From NCBI GenBank assembly GCA_035266685.1, contig DATFMX010000005.1:1-22408 (forward strand): a stretch of 22,408 nt of DNA, in the 5' to 3' direction. The translations under genes and the position numbers were made by a program. The stretch comes from VRUE01 sp035266685 (lineage in GTDB: Bacteria > Actinomycetota > Thermoleophilia > Solirubrobacterales > 70-9). The notes beneath the pieces were generated by a model, which did not search any database, was not told the DNA's origin, and was given only the letters and a program-made list of their open reading frames with translations. This document shows positions 13,952 to 20,879 of this stretch, one piece after another; position 1 is the first letter of the stretch; each line of letters starts with the position of its first letter.

Positions 13952-14641
13952 CTACCCGTCCTCGTTCGGATGCGAGGCGTCCTCGAACTCTCTGAAGAGC
14001 CCCGTGACGACGAAGGCGACCTGCTCGCCGATGTCGACCGCGTTGTCGCCGATCCGCTCGATCGCCCGCGCCGCCAGCAGCATCGTCATCGCCCACTCGC
14101 GCCGGTCCGGGTCGTCGCCGATCGCCAGCGCCAGCCCGAAGCACTCGCGGTTGAGGTTGTCGACGACATCGTCCTGGCGCACCAGATCGCGCGCCATGTC
14201 GACGTTGCGCTCCTCGAAGGCGCGCTTGGACTGGCTGATCAGGGTCCGCGTCTGGCGGCCCATCGCGAGGATCAGCTGGACCATCTCCTCGTCGGCCGGC
14301 GGATCGTTGCCGGTCAGCGGGATCATCTTGCAGATGTTCACGCACTGGTCGCCCATCCGCTCGACGTTCTTCAGCACGTGCAGGAGGGCGGAGATCAGGC
14401 GCAGGTCGGTCGCCACCGGGGACTGCGTGGCAAGCAGCGTGATCAGCGCCTGGTGTACCTCCAGGTAGCGGCCGTCGATCCGGTCGTCGTCGGCGATCAC
14501 GATCTGCGCCAGCTCGACGTCCTGCTGCTCGACCGCTTCCAGGGTCCGGCCGAGCGCCGCTGTGACCAGCTCGAGCCCACCGAGGCCGCTCGCCTCCAGC
14601 CGCTCCAGCTCCTCCTGGTATTCGACCCGCGCTTCGGCCAT
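13952..14641 (-). CDS. phoU: Phosphate uptake regulator PhoU
   Basis: The protein has 229 residues in two three-helix PhoU repeats. Metal-binding motifs are visible as NVERMGDQCVNICKMI in the first half and AIERIGDNAVDIGEQVAFVV in the second, with ATQSPVATDLRLISALLHVL between the repeats' helices. PhoU sits at the inner face of the membrane and links Pst transport to the phosphate-sensing kinase, keeping the Pho response off when phosphate is ample. The start overlaps the pstB stop by one base (TGATG). The length is normal for the family. No sensor kinase gene is in the window. Confidence 0.95.
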   Translation of the reverse strand: MAEARVEYQEELERLEASGLGGLELVTAALGRTLEAVEQQDVELAQIVIADDDRIDGRYLEVHQALITLLATQSPVATDLRLISALLHVLKNVERMGDQCVNICKMIPLTGNDPPADEEMVQLILAMGRQTRTLISQSKRAFEERNVDMARDLVRQDDVVDNLNRECFGLALAIGDDPDRREWAMTMLLAARAIERIGDNAVDIGEQVAFVVTGLFREFEDASHPNEDG

Positions 14642-15534
14642 CAGCCGAACCGGCCGCTGACGTAGTCCTCGGTCGCCTGTTCCTTCGGGCTGGTGAAGAT
14701 CGTCTCGGTCGGGCCGATCTCCACCAGGCGGCCGGGCTTGCCGGTTTCCTCGAGGTTGAAGAAGGCGGTGACGTCGCTGGCGCGCGCCGCCTGCTGCATG
14801 TTGTGGGTGACGATCGCGATCGTGTAGCGGCTCTTCAGCTCGCCGATCAGGTCCTCGATCGCCAGGGTCGCGACCGGGTCGAGCGCCGAGCAGGGCTCGT
14901 CCATCAGCAGCACCTCGGGCTCGACCGCGATCGCGCGGGCGATGCAGAGTCGCTGCTGCTGCCCGCCCGAGAGCCCGGAGCCCGGCTTGTCGAGACGGTC
15001 CTTGACCTCGTTCCAGAGGTGCGCCCCGCGCAGCGAGCGCTCGACGATCTCGTCCTTCTCGGCCTTCTTCATCCGGCCGCCGTTGAGGGTCAGGCCGGCG
15101 GCGACGTTCTCGTAGACGGACATCGTCGGGAACGGGTTGGGCGACTGGAAGACCATGCCGACGAGGCGACGGACCTGGACCGGATCGACCCCCTTCGCGT
15201 AGATGTCATGCCCGTCGAGGGTGATCCGGCCCTCGACCCGCGCGCCCGGCGTCAGCTCATGCATGCGGTTCAGCGAGCGCAGGAAGGTCGTCTTGCCGCA
15301 ACCCGAGGAGCCGATCAGGGCGGTGACCTTGTTCGGCTCGATCGTCACGCCGACCCCCTCGACGGCCTGGAAGTCGCCGTAGAAGAGGTTCAGGTCGCAC
15401 GCCTCGATCGTCTTCGCCCGCCGCTCGTCGGCGGGAGGTGACGTCGGCGCGGGCGCGGCGGCTGGCTGCGAGGCGGGCATCTGCTGTTCGGTCGACTCGG
15501 CCTCGGCCCTGGTCGCGCCTGCGGCTCCTTGCAT
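14641..15534 (-). CDS. pstB: Phosphate ABC transporter ATPase PstB
   Basis: The protein has 297 residues from the ATG at 15534, which has an AAGGAG ten bases upstream. A GTG at 15558 in the same frame has no such site and would place the site inside the gene. An Ala/Pro/Ser-rich extension of about 40 residues precedes the usual PstB start (EACDLNLFYGDFQAVEGV). ABC motifs are in order: Walker A GSSGCGKTT (about 75-83), Q-loop VFQSPNPFP, signature LSGGQQQRLCIARA, Walker B EVLLMDEPCSALDP and the H-loop IVTHNMQQA. PstB powers phosphate import with PstA/PstC. The N-terminal extension is longer than typical and of unknown use. Confidence 0.95.
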   Translation of the reverse strand: MQGAAGATRAEAESTEQQMPASQPAAAPAPTSPPADERRAKTIEACDLNLFYGDFQAVEGVGVTIEPNKVTALIGSSGCGKTTFLRSLNRMHELTPGARVEGRITLDGHDIYAKGVDPVQVRRLVGMVFQSPNPFPTMSVYENVAAGLTLNGGRMKKAEKDEIVERSLRGAHLWNEVKDRLDKPGSGLSGGQQQRLCIARAIAVEPEVLLMDEPCSALDPVATLAIEDLIGELKSRYTIAIVTHNMQQAARASDVTAFFNLEETGKPGRLVEIGPTETIFTSPKEQATEDYVSGRFG

Positions 15535-15544
15535 CGCTCGTCGT

Positions 15545-15550
15545 CTCCTT
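15545..15550 (-). promoter_or_regulatory. Ribosome-binding site deciding the pstB start
   Basis: AAGGAG on the minus strand lies ten bases before ATG 15534, which favours that start over the GTG at 15558. Confidence 0.65.
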
Positions 15551-15562
15551 ATCTCCACGATC

Positions 15563-16471
15563 TCAGCGGATCTCGGTTCGGTAGCGGCGGTAGACGAGGC
15601 GGGCCACGAGGTTGAGGACCATCACGATAGCGATCAGCGTCAGCGCCGCCGCCCAGGCCCGGTCGTAGGACGCCTGTTTCATCACGCCGGGGGTGCGGTA
15701 CTCGCTGTAGGCGTAGACCGCGAGGTTCTGCATCCGGCCTTCGAAGGGGTTGGTGTTGATCGAGTCGACGATCCCGGTGGTGACCAGCAGCGGCGCCGTC
15801 TCGCCGACGATCCGGGCGACCGCGATCATCACCCCGGTCACCAGGCCGGCGAACGCGGTCGGCAGCACGACCTTGACGATCGTCCGCCATTTCGGCGTGC
15901 CGAGCGCGTAGGAGGCTTCGCGCAGCTGATTGGGGACGATCTTCAGCACCTCCTCGGAGGAGCGGATCACGATCGGGATCATCAGCACCGAGAGCGCGAC
16001 GGCGCCCATCAGGCCGAGCCTGATTCCGGGGCCGAGGAAGATCGCGAAGAGGGCGAAGGCGAAGAGGCCGGCGACGATCGAGGGGATGCCGGTCATCACA
16101 TCGACGAAGAAGGTGAGCCAGCGGCGCAGGCGGCCCTTGCCGCCGTACTCGGTCAGGTAGATCGCCGCCATGATCCCGATCGGCACCGAGATGATCGAGG
16201 TGACGGCGGTGATCACCACCGTGCCGACGATCGCGTGCGCGGCGCCGCCGCCGCCGACGATGCCTCGCGGCGTGCCCGTGAGGAATTCCCAGTCGAGGCC
16301 GGGAAGGCCGCGGCTGACCACCTGGTAGAGCAGCGAGAAGAGCGGCAACAGGGCGAGCACGAAGGCGAGCACGACCAGCCCGGTCATCACCCGGTTGACC
16401 AGCTTGCGGCGCCACAGCGACCCTCCGGCCGGAGCGGCGAGGAGCGGCGGGATGTCGACCGACGTCTGCAT
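15563..16471 (-). CDS. pstA: Phosphate ABC transporter permease PstA
   Basis: This 302-residue inner-membrane protein has about six helices. The first (about 30-52, VLAFVLALLPLFSLLYQVVS) is followed by the periplasmic GLPGLDWEFLTGTPRG, then the transport core with IVGTVVITAVTSIISVPIGI, GIPSIVAGLFAFALF and the cytosolic EEVLKIVPNQLREASYALG that contacts PstB. The MQTSVDIPPLLA head is unremarkable. Its ATG abuts the pstC stop (TAGATG), so translation is coupled, and 28 bp separate its end from the pstB ATG. Confidence 0.95.
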   Translation of the reverse strand: MQTSVDIPPLLAAPAGGSLWRRKLVNRVMTGLVVLAFVLALLPLFSLLYQVVSRGLPGLDWEFLTGTPRGIVGGGGAAHAIVGTVVITAVTSIISVPIGIMAAIYLTEYGGKGRLRRWLTFFVDVMTGIPSIVAGLFAFALFAIFLGPGIRLGLMGAVALSVLMIPIVIRSSEEVLKIVPNQLREASYALGTPKWRTIVKVVLPTAFAGLVTGVMIAVARIVGETAPLLVTTGIVDSINTNPFEGRMQNLAVYAYSEYRTPGVMKQASYDRAWAAALTLIAIVMVLNLVARLVYRRYRTEIR

Positions 16472-17416
16472 CTACTGGATGTTCTGGCGGGAGATGATCG
16501 CCCGCGCTGCGAGGTTGGTGACCAGGGTTATCGCGAAGAGGACGAGGCCAGATGCGATCAGGGTGTTGACGGCGAGGCCGGAGGACTCGGGGAAGTCGAG
16601 CGCGATGTTGGCGGCGATCGTCGAGGGATTGGCCTGGCTGATCAGGTTGAAGCTGACGATCCCGGAGACCGAGAGGATGATCGTCACCGCCATCGTCTCG
16701 CCGAGGGCGCGGCCGAGGCCGAGCATCGAGCCGCTGATGATCGAGGATTTGCCGAACGGCAGGACGGTCATCCGGATCATCTCCCAGCGGGTCGCGCCGA
16801 GCGCCAGGGCGCCTTCCTGCAGCTCGCGCGGGGTCTGCGAGAAGACCTCGCGGCAGACGGCGGAGACGATCGGCAGGACCATCACCGCGAGGACCAGGCT
16901 GGCGACCAGCATCGTGCGGCCGGTCGCCGACGCCGGCCCCTTGAAGAAGACGATGAAGCCGAGCTTCTGTTCGAGCCATTCGAGCACCGGCACCGCCGCC
17001 GGGCCGAGCACGAAGATCCCCCAGAGGCCGTAGACGATGCTCGGGATCGCCGCCAGCAGGTCGACCAGGAAACCGAGCACGAGGACGACGCGGCGCGGCG
17101 CGATGTGGCTGATGAAGAGCGCCACGGCAACCGCGAGCGGCACCGCGATCAGCACCGCGATCGTCGCCGCCAGCACGGTGCCGAAGGCGAGCGGCGCGAT
17201 GTAGTCGACGAGGCTCTTGCCCCCCGGAAGCTGGGCGGGGCTGGCGCTGACCGCCGGCAGCGATTCGATCAGCAAAAAGAGCGCGACGCCGCCCAGCAGG
17301 CCGAGGATCGTCACGCCCGCGGCGACCGCCAGGTTCGAGAAGACGCGGTCCCCGAAACGACGCCGGGGTCCCGCCGCGGCGAGCGGCGAGACCCCGGTTG
17401 CGTCCGCTGGCTCCAA
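16472..17416 (-). CDS. pstC: Phosphate ABC transporter permease PstC
   Basis: The protein has 314 residues and a likely TTG start nine bases after the pstS stop. A GGCAGGCAAG stretch before it may serve as ribosome-binding site; no ATG or GTG is near in this frame. Landmarks are the first helix (AVAAGVTILGLLGGVALFLLI), periplasmic PGGKSLVDYIAPLAFGT, VDLLAAIPSIVYGLWGIFVL, and the ATPase-contact loop REVFSQTPRELQEGALALGATRWE. Together with PstA it forms the channel of the high-affinity phosphate importer. Confidence 0.94.
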   Translation of the reverse strand: MEPADATGVSPLAAAGPRRRFGDRVFSNLAVAAGVTILGLLGGVALFLLIESLPAVSASPAQLPGGKSLVDYIAPLAFGTVLAATIAVLIAVPLAVAVALFISHIAPRRVVLVLGFLVDLLAAIPSIVYGLWGIFVLGPAAVPVLEWLEQKLGFIVFFKGPASATGRTMLVASLVLAVMVLPIVSAVCREVFSQTPRELQEGALALGATRWEMIRMTVLPFGKSSIISGSMLGLGRALGETMAVTIILSVSGIVSFNLISQANPSTIAANIALDFPESSGLAVNTLIASGLVLFAITLVTNLAARAIISRQNIQ

Positions 17417-17425
17417 CTTGCCTGC

Positions 17426-18517
17426 CTAGCCTTCGATCGCTTCGATCGCCGGCTCGATCTTTTCGGTCAGCGCCGCGGAGAGCGGCGCGGAGCCGGCGTT
17501 TTCGGCCGCTGCTTCCTGCCCTTCGGCGCTGATCGCGTATTCGAGGTAGGCCTTGACGATCGCCGCTTCGTCGGCCGAGCCGTAGCTCGTGCAGGCCATC
17601 AGCGAGGAGACGAGGACGATCGGGTAGGTGCCCGAGGCTTCCGTCTTGCGGTCGAGTTCGAACGCGAAGACGTACTTGCCCTGGCTCAGTTCCTTGTCTT
17701 CGGGCGACTCCTCGAGGATCTTCGCCGCGGCTTCCGAGCTCGGTTCGACGTATTCGCTGCCGACCTTGATCTTGGCGATGCCGAGTTCGCCCGCCTGGCT
17801 GGCGTCGGCGTAACCGATCGCGCCGTCGCCGGCGTTGACGGCTTCGACCACGCCGGAGGTGCCCTGAGCGGCCTCGCCGCCCTTGACCGGCCAGTCGCCG
17901 CTGACTTCATAGGTCCAGATGCTCGGCTCGACCTTGGCGAGGTAGTCGACGAAGTTCTCCGTCGTGCCCGACTCGTCCGAGCGGTTGACCGGGGTGATGC
18001 GGGTGTCAGGCAGTTCGACGCCGGGGTTGTCGGCGGCGATCGCCTTGTCGTTCCAGCTGGTGATTTCCTGGTTGAAGATCTTCGCCAGCGTTTCCGGGGC
18101 GAGCTGCAGTTCTTCGACGCCGGAGAGGTTGTAGACGACCGCGATCGGCGAGATGTAATCCGGGATCTGGATCAGTTCGCCGCCCTGGCCCTTGCAGCGC
18201 TTGGTCGCCTTGTCGAGTTCGTTTTCTTCGGTCGAGAGCGGCGCGTCGCTGCCGCCGAAAGCCGTGCCGCCGGCGATGAACTGTTCGCGCCCGCCGCCCG
18301 AGCCGACCGGGTCGTAGGAGACCGTCACCCCAGAGTTTTCGCTCTCGAAGTTGGCGATCCAGGCTTCCTGCGCGGCCTCCTGGGCGCTCGAGCCGGCGCC
18401 GGCAATCTGGCCTGAGAGTTCACCGGAACCGCCGCTGCCGCTGCTGCCGCAGGCTGCGACGCCGACGGCCAGTACGGCCACGGAGACGATCACTGCCAAC
18501 CACCTCGAGGGACTCAC
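17426..18517 (-). CDS. pstS: Phosphate-binding lipoprotein PstS
   Basis: The protein has 363 residues from GTG 18517, chosen because AAGGAG ends five bases upstream; a GTG at 18523 overlaps that site. The signal peptide SRWLAVIVSVAVLAVGVAAC ends in a lipobox with Cys at residue 23, so the mature protein is a membrane-tethered lipoprotein, as usual in Gram-positives. The body shows PstS features: GAGSSAQEAA, VSYDPVGSGGGREQF, GGSDAPLS, ISPIAVVYNLSG and NRSDESGTTENF, which contribute to the phosphate pocket. It is the first gene of the pst operon and lies behind a PHO-box-like repeat. By hand count it uses about 31 GAA to 9 GAG for Glu, unlike its GAG-dominated neighbours. Confidence 0.96.
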   Translation of the reverse strand: MSPSRWLAVIVSVAVLAVGVAACGSSGSGGSGELSGQIAGAGSSAQEAAQEAWIANFESENSGVTVSYDPVGSGGGREQFIAGGTAFGGSDAPLSTEENELDKATKRCKGQGGELIQIPDYISPIAVVYNLSGVEELQLAPETLAKIFNQEITSWNDKAIAADNPGVELPDTRITPVNRSDESGTTENFVDYLAKVEPSIWTYEVSGDWPVKGGEAAQGTSGVVEAVNAGDGAIGYADASQAGELGIAKIKVGSEYVEPSSEAAAKILEESPEDKELSQGKYVFAFELDRKTEASGTYPIVLVSSLMACTSYGSADEAAIVKAYLEYAISAEGQEAAAENAGSAPLSAALTEKIEPAIEAIEG

Positions 18518-18522
18518 TTGCA

Positions 18523-18528
18523 CTCCTT
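18523..18528 (-). promoter_or_regulatory. Ribosome-binding site of pstS
   Basis: AAGGAG on the minus strand, five bases before GTG 18517, is the clearest Shine-Dalgarno sequence in the window and decides the pstS start. Confidence 0.75.
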
Positions 18529-18608
18529 CTGTCGTTGAACGAAAAGGCGGGCCTCTGATCCGGCCGCTCGCGAGTCACACTTTCAGCGGCTTCCCGACAG
18601 CTTGTTAC

Positions 18609-18641
18609 TCGGCTGTATCGAGGATGTGAAAAGGATGTAAA
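18609..18641 (-). promoter_or_regulatory. PHO-box-like triple 11-bp direct repeat upstream of pstS
   Basis: On the minus strand three 11-bp units follow one another without gaps: TTTACATCCTT (18641-18631), TTCACATCCTC (18630-18620) and GATACAGCCGA (18619-18609). The first two agree at 9 of 11 positions; the third keeps the T/A-A-C-A..CC core. PhoP/PhoB-type regulators bind direct repeats with an 11-bp period (TTCACA/GTTCACC-like cores). It lies about 90-125 bases upstream of the pstS start and just behind the stop of the response-regulator gene. Binding is inferred. Confidence 0.7.
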
Positions 18642-18657
18642 AGGCGCAAACGACGGG

Positions 18658-19458
18658 TTACGCGGCGGTCAGGCCGGGGCGCAGCGGCTCGCCGGAATCG
18701 GCGGCGGAGTCGGCGACTCCCTCGGCGGACCGAGCGGGCAGCGCAAGGCCCTCCGCCGGCTCGGGATCGAAGCGGTAGCCGACGCCGAAGTGGGTGTGGA
18801 TGTAGCCCCAGCCGGGCGAGAGCTTCTCCAGCTTCTGGCGCAGCTTGCGGATGAAGACGTCGACCGAGCGGTCGCCGTGCGCCATCGCGTATCCCCAGAC
18901 GCGCTGGTAGATCGCCTCGCGCTCGAGCACCTGGCCCGGCGAGTCGGCGAGCAGCTGCAGCAGCTCGAACTCGCGCCGCGTCAGGTCGAGGCTGACTTCG
19001 CCGACGAAGGCCTGGAAGCGGTCGGAGCGGATCTCCAGCTCGCCGGCGACGACGGGGCCGGCTTCGGCCTGCGGGCGGGCGCGGCGGCGGCGGCGCGAGA
19101 CCGCTTCGAGCCGGGCGATCGCCTCTTCGGGGTGGCAGGGCTTGGTGATCCAGTCGTCGACCCCGAGGCGCAGGCCGCGCACCCGCTGGGCGACGGTCGA
19201 GCGCTCGCTGCAGACGACGACGCCGAGGTCGGGCAGCATCCCGCAGACCCGCTCGAGGTAGGCCCAGGCTTCTTCGCCGAGCACGGTCGGGTCGATCAGC
19301 AGCGCGTTCAGCTTCATCGCCACCAGCTCCTCGGGCGGGATCGCGCCGGAGGAGGTGCGCTGCTGCCAGCCGGCGGCCTCGGTGCGCTTGCCCAGGACGG
19401 TGACGAAGCCGCTGTCGTCGTCGACAACCGCGAGCCTGATGGTCTGCTGCTGGTTCAC
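18658..19458 (-). CDS. OmpR/PhoB-type response regulator
   Basis: The protein has 266 residues from GTG 19458 (NQQQTIRLAVVDDD). An ATG at 19506 would add 16 residues, but a good promoter lies within that stretch, so the GTG is preferred. The receiver has the acidic VVDDD, a likely phospho-Asp in ALLIDPTVLG, Ser in place of the usual Thr (VVCSER) and the conserved Lys in ITKPCHPEE. The C-terminal winged helix is typical: LTRREFELLQLLADSPGQVL, VWGYAMAHGDRSVDVFIRKLRQKL, GVGYRF, then a polar tail of about 30 residues. It lacks the usual Pro four residues after the phospho-Asp. Its position before the PHO-box and pstS suggests it is the Pho regulator. No histidine kinase is encoded nearby. Confidence 0.9.
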   Translation of the reverse strand: MNQQQTIRLAVVDDDSGFVTVLGKRTEAAGWQQRTSSGAIPPEELVAMKLNALLIDPTVLGEEAWAYLERVCGMLPDLGVVVCSERSTVAQRVRGLRLGVDDWITKPCHPEEAIARLEAVSRRRRRARPQAEAGPVVAGELEIRSDRFQAFVGEVSLDLTRREFELLQLLADSPGQVLEREAIYQRVWGYAMAHGDRSVDVFIRKLRQKLEKLSPGWGYIHTHFGVGYRFDPEPAEGLALPARSAEGVADSAADSGEPLRPGLTAA

Positions 19459-19468
19459 CGGCAGGAGG

Positions 19469-19496
19469 ATTGTATGCACTCGTCGCGACGGGACAA
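19469..19496 (-). promoter_or_regulatory. Sigma-70-type promoter of the response regulator
   Basis: On the minus strand TTGTCC (19496-19491) and TACAAT (19474-19469) are 16 bases apart, resembling TTGACA/TATAAT (4/6 and 5/6). Transcription would start near 19462, only about four bases before GTG 19458, so the message would be nearly leaderless. Confidence 0.6.
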
Positions 19497-19549
19497 CTGT
19501 TTGCATTTGAAGCCCTGTGTCCCTCCCGGGGGATTCAAGGCTTCGATCC

Positions 19550-20392
19550 TCAGAAGGTGGCCGGCCGCAGGCCGGTGGCGATGATCAACAGGACGATCAC
19601 GCCGACCGCGTAGCGGTAGTAGACGAACGGGGCGTAGCTCGAGGTCCTCACGAGGCGCAGGAGGAAGGCGATCGCCAGGTAGCCGGAGACCGCGGCGGCG
19701 AGGGTGCCGACGATCATCGGCCCGGCGACGCCGCTCGGCAGCCCTTCGTGCACGGCGCTGAAGCCCTTGTAGACGGCGGCGCCGGTGACCACCGGGATCA
19801 GCAGCAGGAAGGAGAAGCGGGCGGCGGCGTCGCGGTCGAGGCCGAGGTAGCGGGCGGCGGTGATCGTGATCCCCGAGCGCGAGGTGCCGGGCGCCAGAGC
19901 GAGGATCTGGGCGAGCCCGATATAGAGGCCGTCCCTGATCGTCGTCTGCTCGAGCGTCTGGCGCTGCGGCATCCGGTCGGCGTAGAGCAGCAGGGCGCCG
20001 AAGAAGATCAGCTGCAGGGCGATCATCCACGGCTCGCCGAGGGTGTCTTCGAAGAACTTGGCGCCGAGGCCGCCGGCGATCGCGGCGGGGATCGTGCCCA
20101 CGGCGATCGCCACCGAGAGGCGCTGCACGGGCGTCTCGATCGAGCGCCGGCGCGCCGCCTCGATGAAGGCGCGGACCAGCGATACGACCTCGTGGCGGAA
20201 GTAGGTGATCGCCGCGACCAGAGTGCCGACATGCAGGGCGACGTCGAAGGTCTTGTTGAAGTGCGGGTGTTCGATCAGGAACGTGTAGTCCTGCAGCCAC
20301 GGGACGAGGATCAGGTGGCCGGACGAGGAGATCGGCAGGAACTCGGTCAGCCCCTGGACGATGCCCAGCAGCAAGGCCTCTAGCTCGGACAT
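19550..20392 (-). CDS. uppP: Undecaprenyl-diphosphate phosphatase (UppP/BacA)
   Basis: This 280-residue membrane protein has seven or eight helices. It dephosphorylates undecaprenyl diphosphate to recycle the lipid carrier of cell-wall synthesis. Both catalytic signatures are present: GIVQGLTEFLPISSSGHLIL near the N-terminus (Q-G-L-T-E-F-L-P-I-S-S-S-G-H) and LAPGTSRSGITITAARYLGL at about 165-185. The length is normal. The gene stands alone on the minus strand, with a long foldback upstream and 43 bp before the ATG-side alternative start of the response regulator. It is not clearly part of the phosphate cluster, though it releases phosphate. Confidence 0.95.
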   Translation of the reverse strand: MSELEALLLGIVQGLTEFLPISSSGHLILVPWLQDYTFLIEHPHFNKTFDVALHVGTLVAAITYFRHEVVSLVRAFIEAARRRSIETPVQRLSVAIAVGTIPAAIAGGLGAKFFEDTLGEPWMIALQLIFFGALLLYADRMPQRQTLEQTTIRDGLYIGLAQILALAPGTSRSGITITAARYLGLDRDAAARFSFLLLIPVVTGAAVYKGFSAVHEGLPSGVAGPMIVGTLAAAVSGYLAIAFLLRLVRTSSYAPFVYYRYAVGVIVLLIIATGLRPATF

Positions 20393-20393
20393 C

Positions 20394-20558
20394 AGATGAC
20401 TGACTCAAATTCCCGCACCCGCGGATGACGCGTCTGGCGCGGCGCTGGATCGGCACCCACGCCCTTGCGCGTAGCGCCGCTACGCGCTGCGGACGCGTGC
20501 ACCGCCCAGCTTGGCCAGTCGCGCCCCCGCGGGCACGCCAATTGGAAGTCAGTCATCT
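20394..20558. repeat. 165-base interrupted foldback upstream of uppP
   Basis: AGATGACTGACT (20394-20405) pairs perfectly with AGTCAGTCATCT (20547-20558). Inside, CCCGCGG pairs with CCGCGGG and GGCGCG with CGCGCC, and the tip is GCGCGTAGC (20467-20475) with GCTACGCGC (20479-20487) around a three-base loop. The whole gap between uppP and the plus-strand gene's promoter is self-complementary. Either strand could give a long rod-shaped RNA. No function is known to me. Confidence 0.75.
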
Positions 20559-20583
20559 CGGCGCGGCATCCTATGTGAGTGGC

Positions 20584-20612
20584 TAGACGGGGTCTGAACT
20601 CGTTGCTATAGA
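20584..20612 (+). promoter_or_regulatory. Promoter of the small plus-strand membrane gene
   Basis: TAGACG (20584-20589) and TATAGA (20607-20612) are 17 bases apart. The expected transcription start, near 20619, is about three bases before GTG 20622, again suggesting a nearly leaderless message. Confidence 0.5.
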
Positions 20613-20621
20613 TTCCTCACC

Positions 20622-20879
20622 GTGAGCAAGCCCGCCCGCAGCCACCGGATCCTCGCCGCACTGCTGGCGGCGCTGACGATGCTGCTGGTCGCGGCGCCCG
20701 CCGCGTTCGCCGAGAACGGCGCCGGCCTTGCCGGGCCGACGACCGACAAGACGATCACCTTCTTCTGCTTCGGCGTGATCGGCTTCTTCGCCCTGCTGGT
20801 GATCGTCCTCTCGCTGATCCAGGGTCGCCTGGAGAAGCGCAAGGAAATGCGCAAGCAGACCTTGCAGCGCCTGGGCTAA
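20622..20879 (+). CDS. Small secreted or membrane protein of unknown function
   Basis: The protein has 85 residues and a GTG start, and is the only supported plus-strand gene. A signal peptide or first helix (RILAALLAALTMLLVAAPAA, possible cleavage after AFA at 30) is followed by a short GAGLAGPTTDKT segment, a membrane helix at about 46-67 (FFCFGVIGFFALLVIVLSLI) and a basic cytosolic tail (QGRLEKRKEMRKQTLQRLG). I do not recognise a family. Its stop codon overlaps that of the convergent HD-domain gene (20876-20879). A promoter is visible directly upstream, which supports it as a real gene. Confidence 0.7.
   Translation: MSKPARSHRILAALLAALTMLLVAAPAAFAENGAGLAGPTTDKTITFFCFGVIGFFALLVIVLSLIQGRLEKRKEMRKQTLQRLG

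Noticed and set aside
9735..18415. Very long plus-strand open frames opposite ppk (9735-11879) and opposite pstA-pstC-pstS (16235-18415).
   Set aside because: They are antisense frames kept open by high GC in the third codon position. They have Arg/Asp/Gly/Ala-rich low-complexity translations and no recognisable domains, while the minus strand encodes clear families.
19507..19549. GAAGCC...GGCTTC pairing downstream of uppP as a terminator.
   Set aside because: The stem is only six base pairs with a 20-odd-base loop and no T-run, too weak to call.
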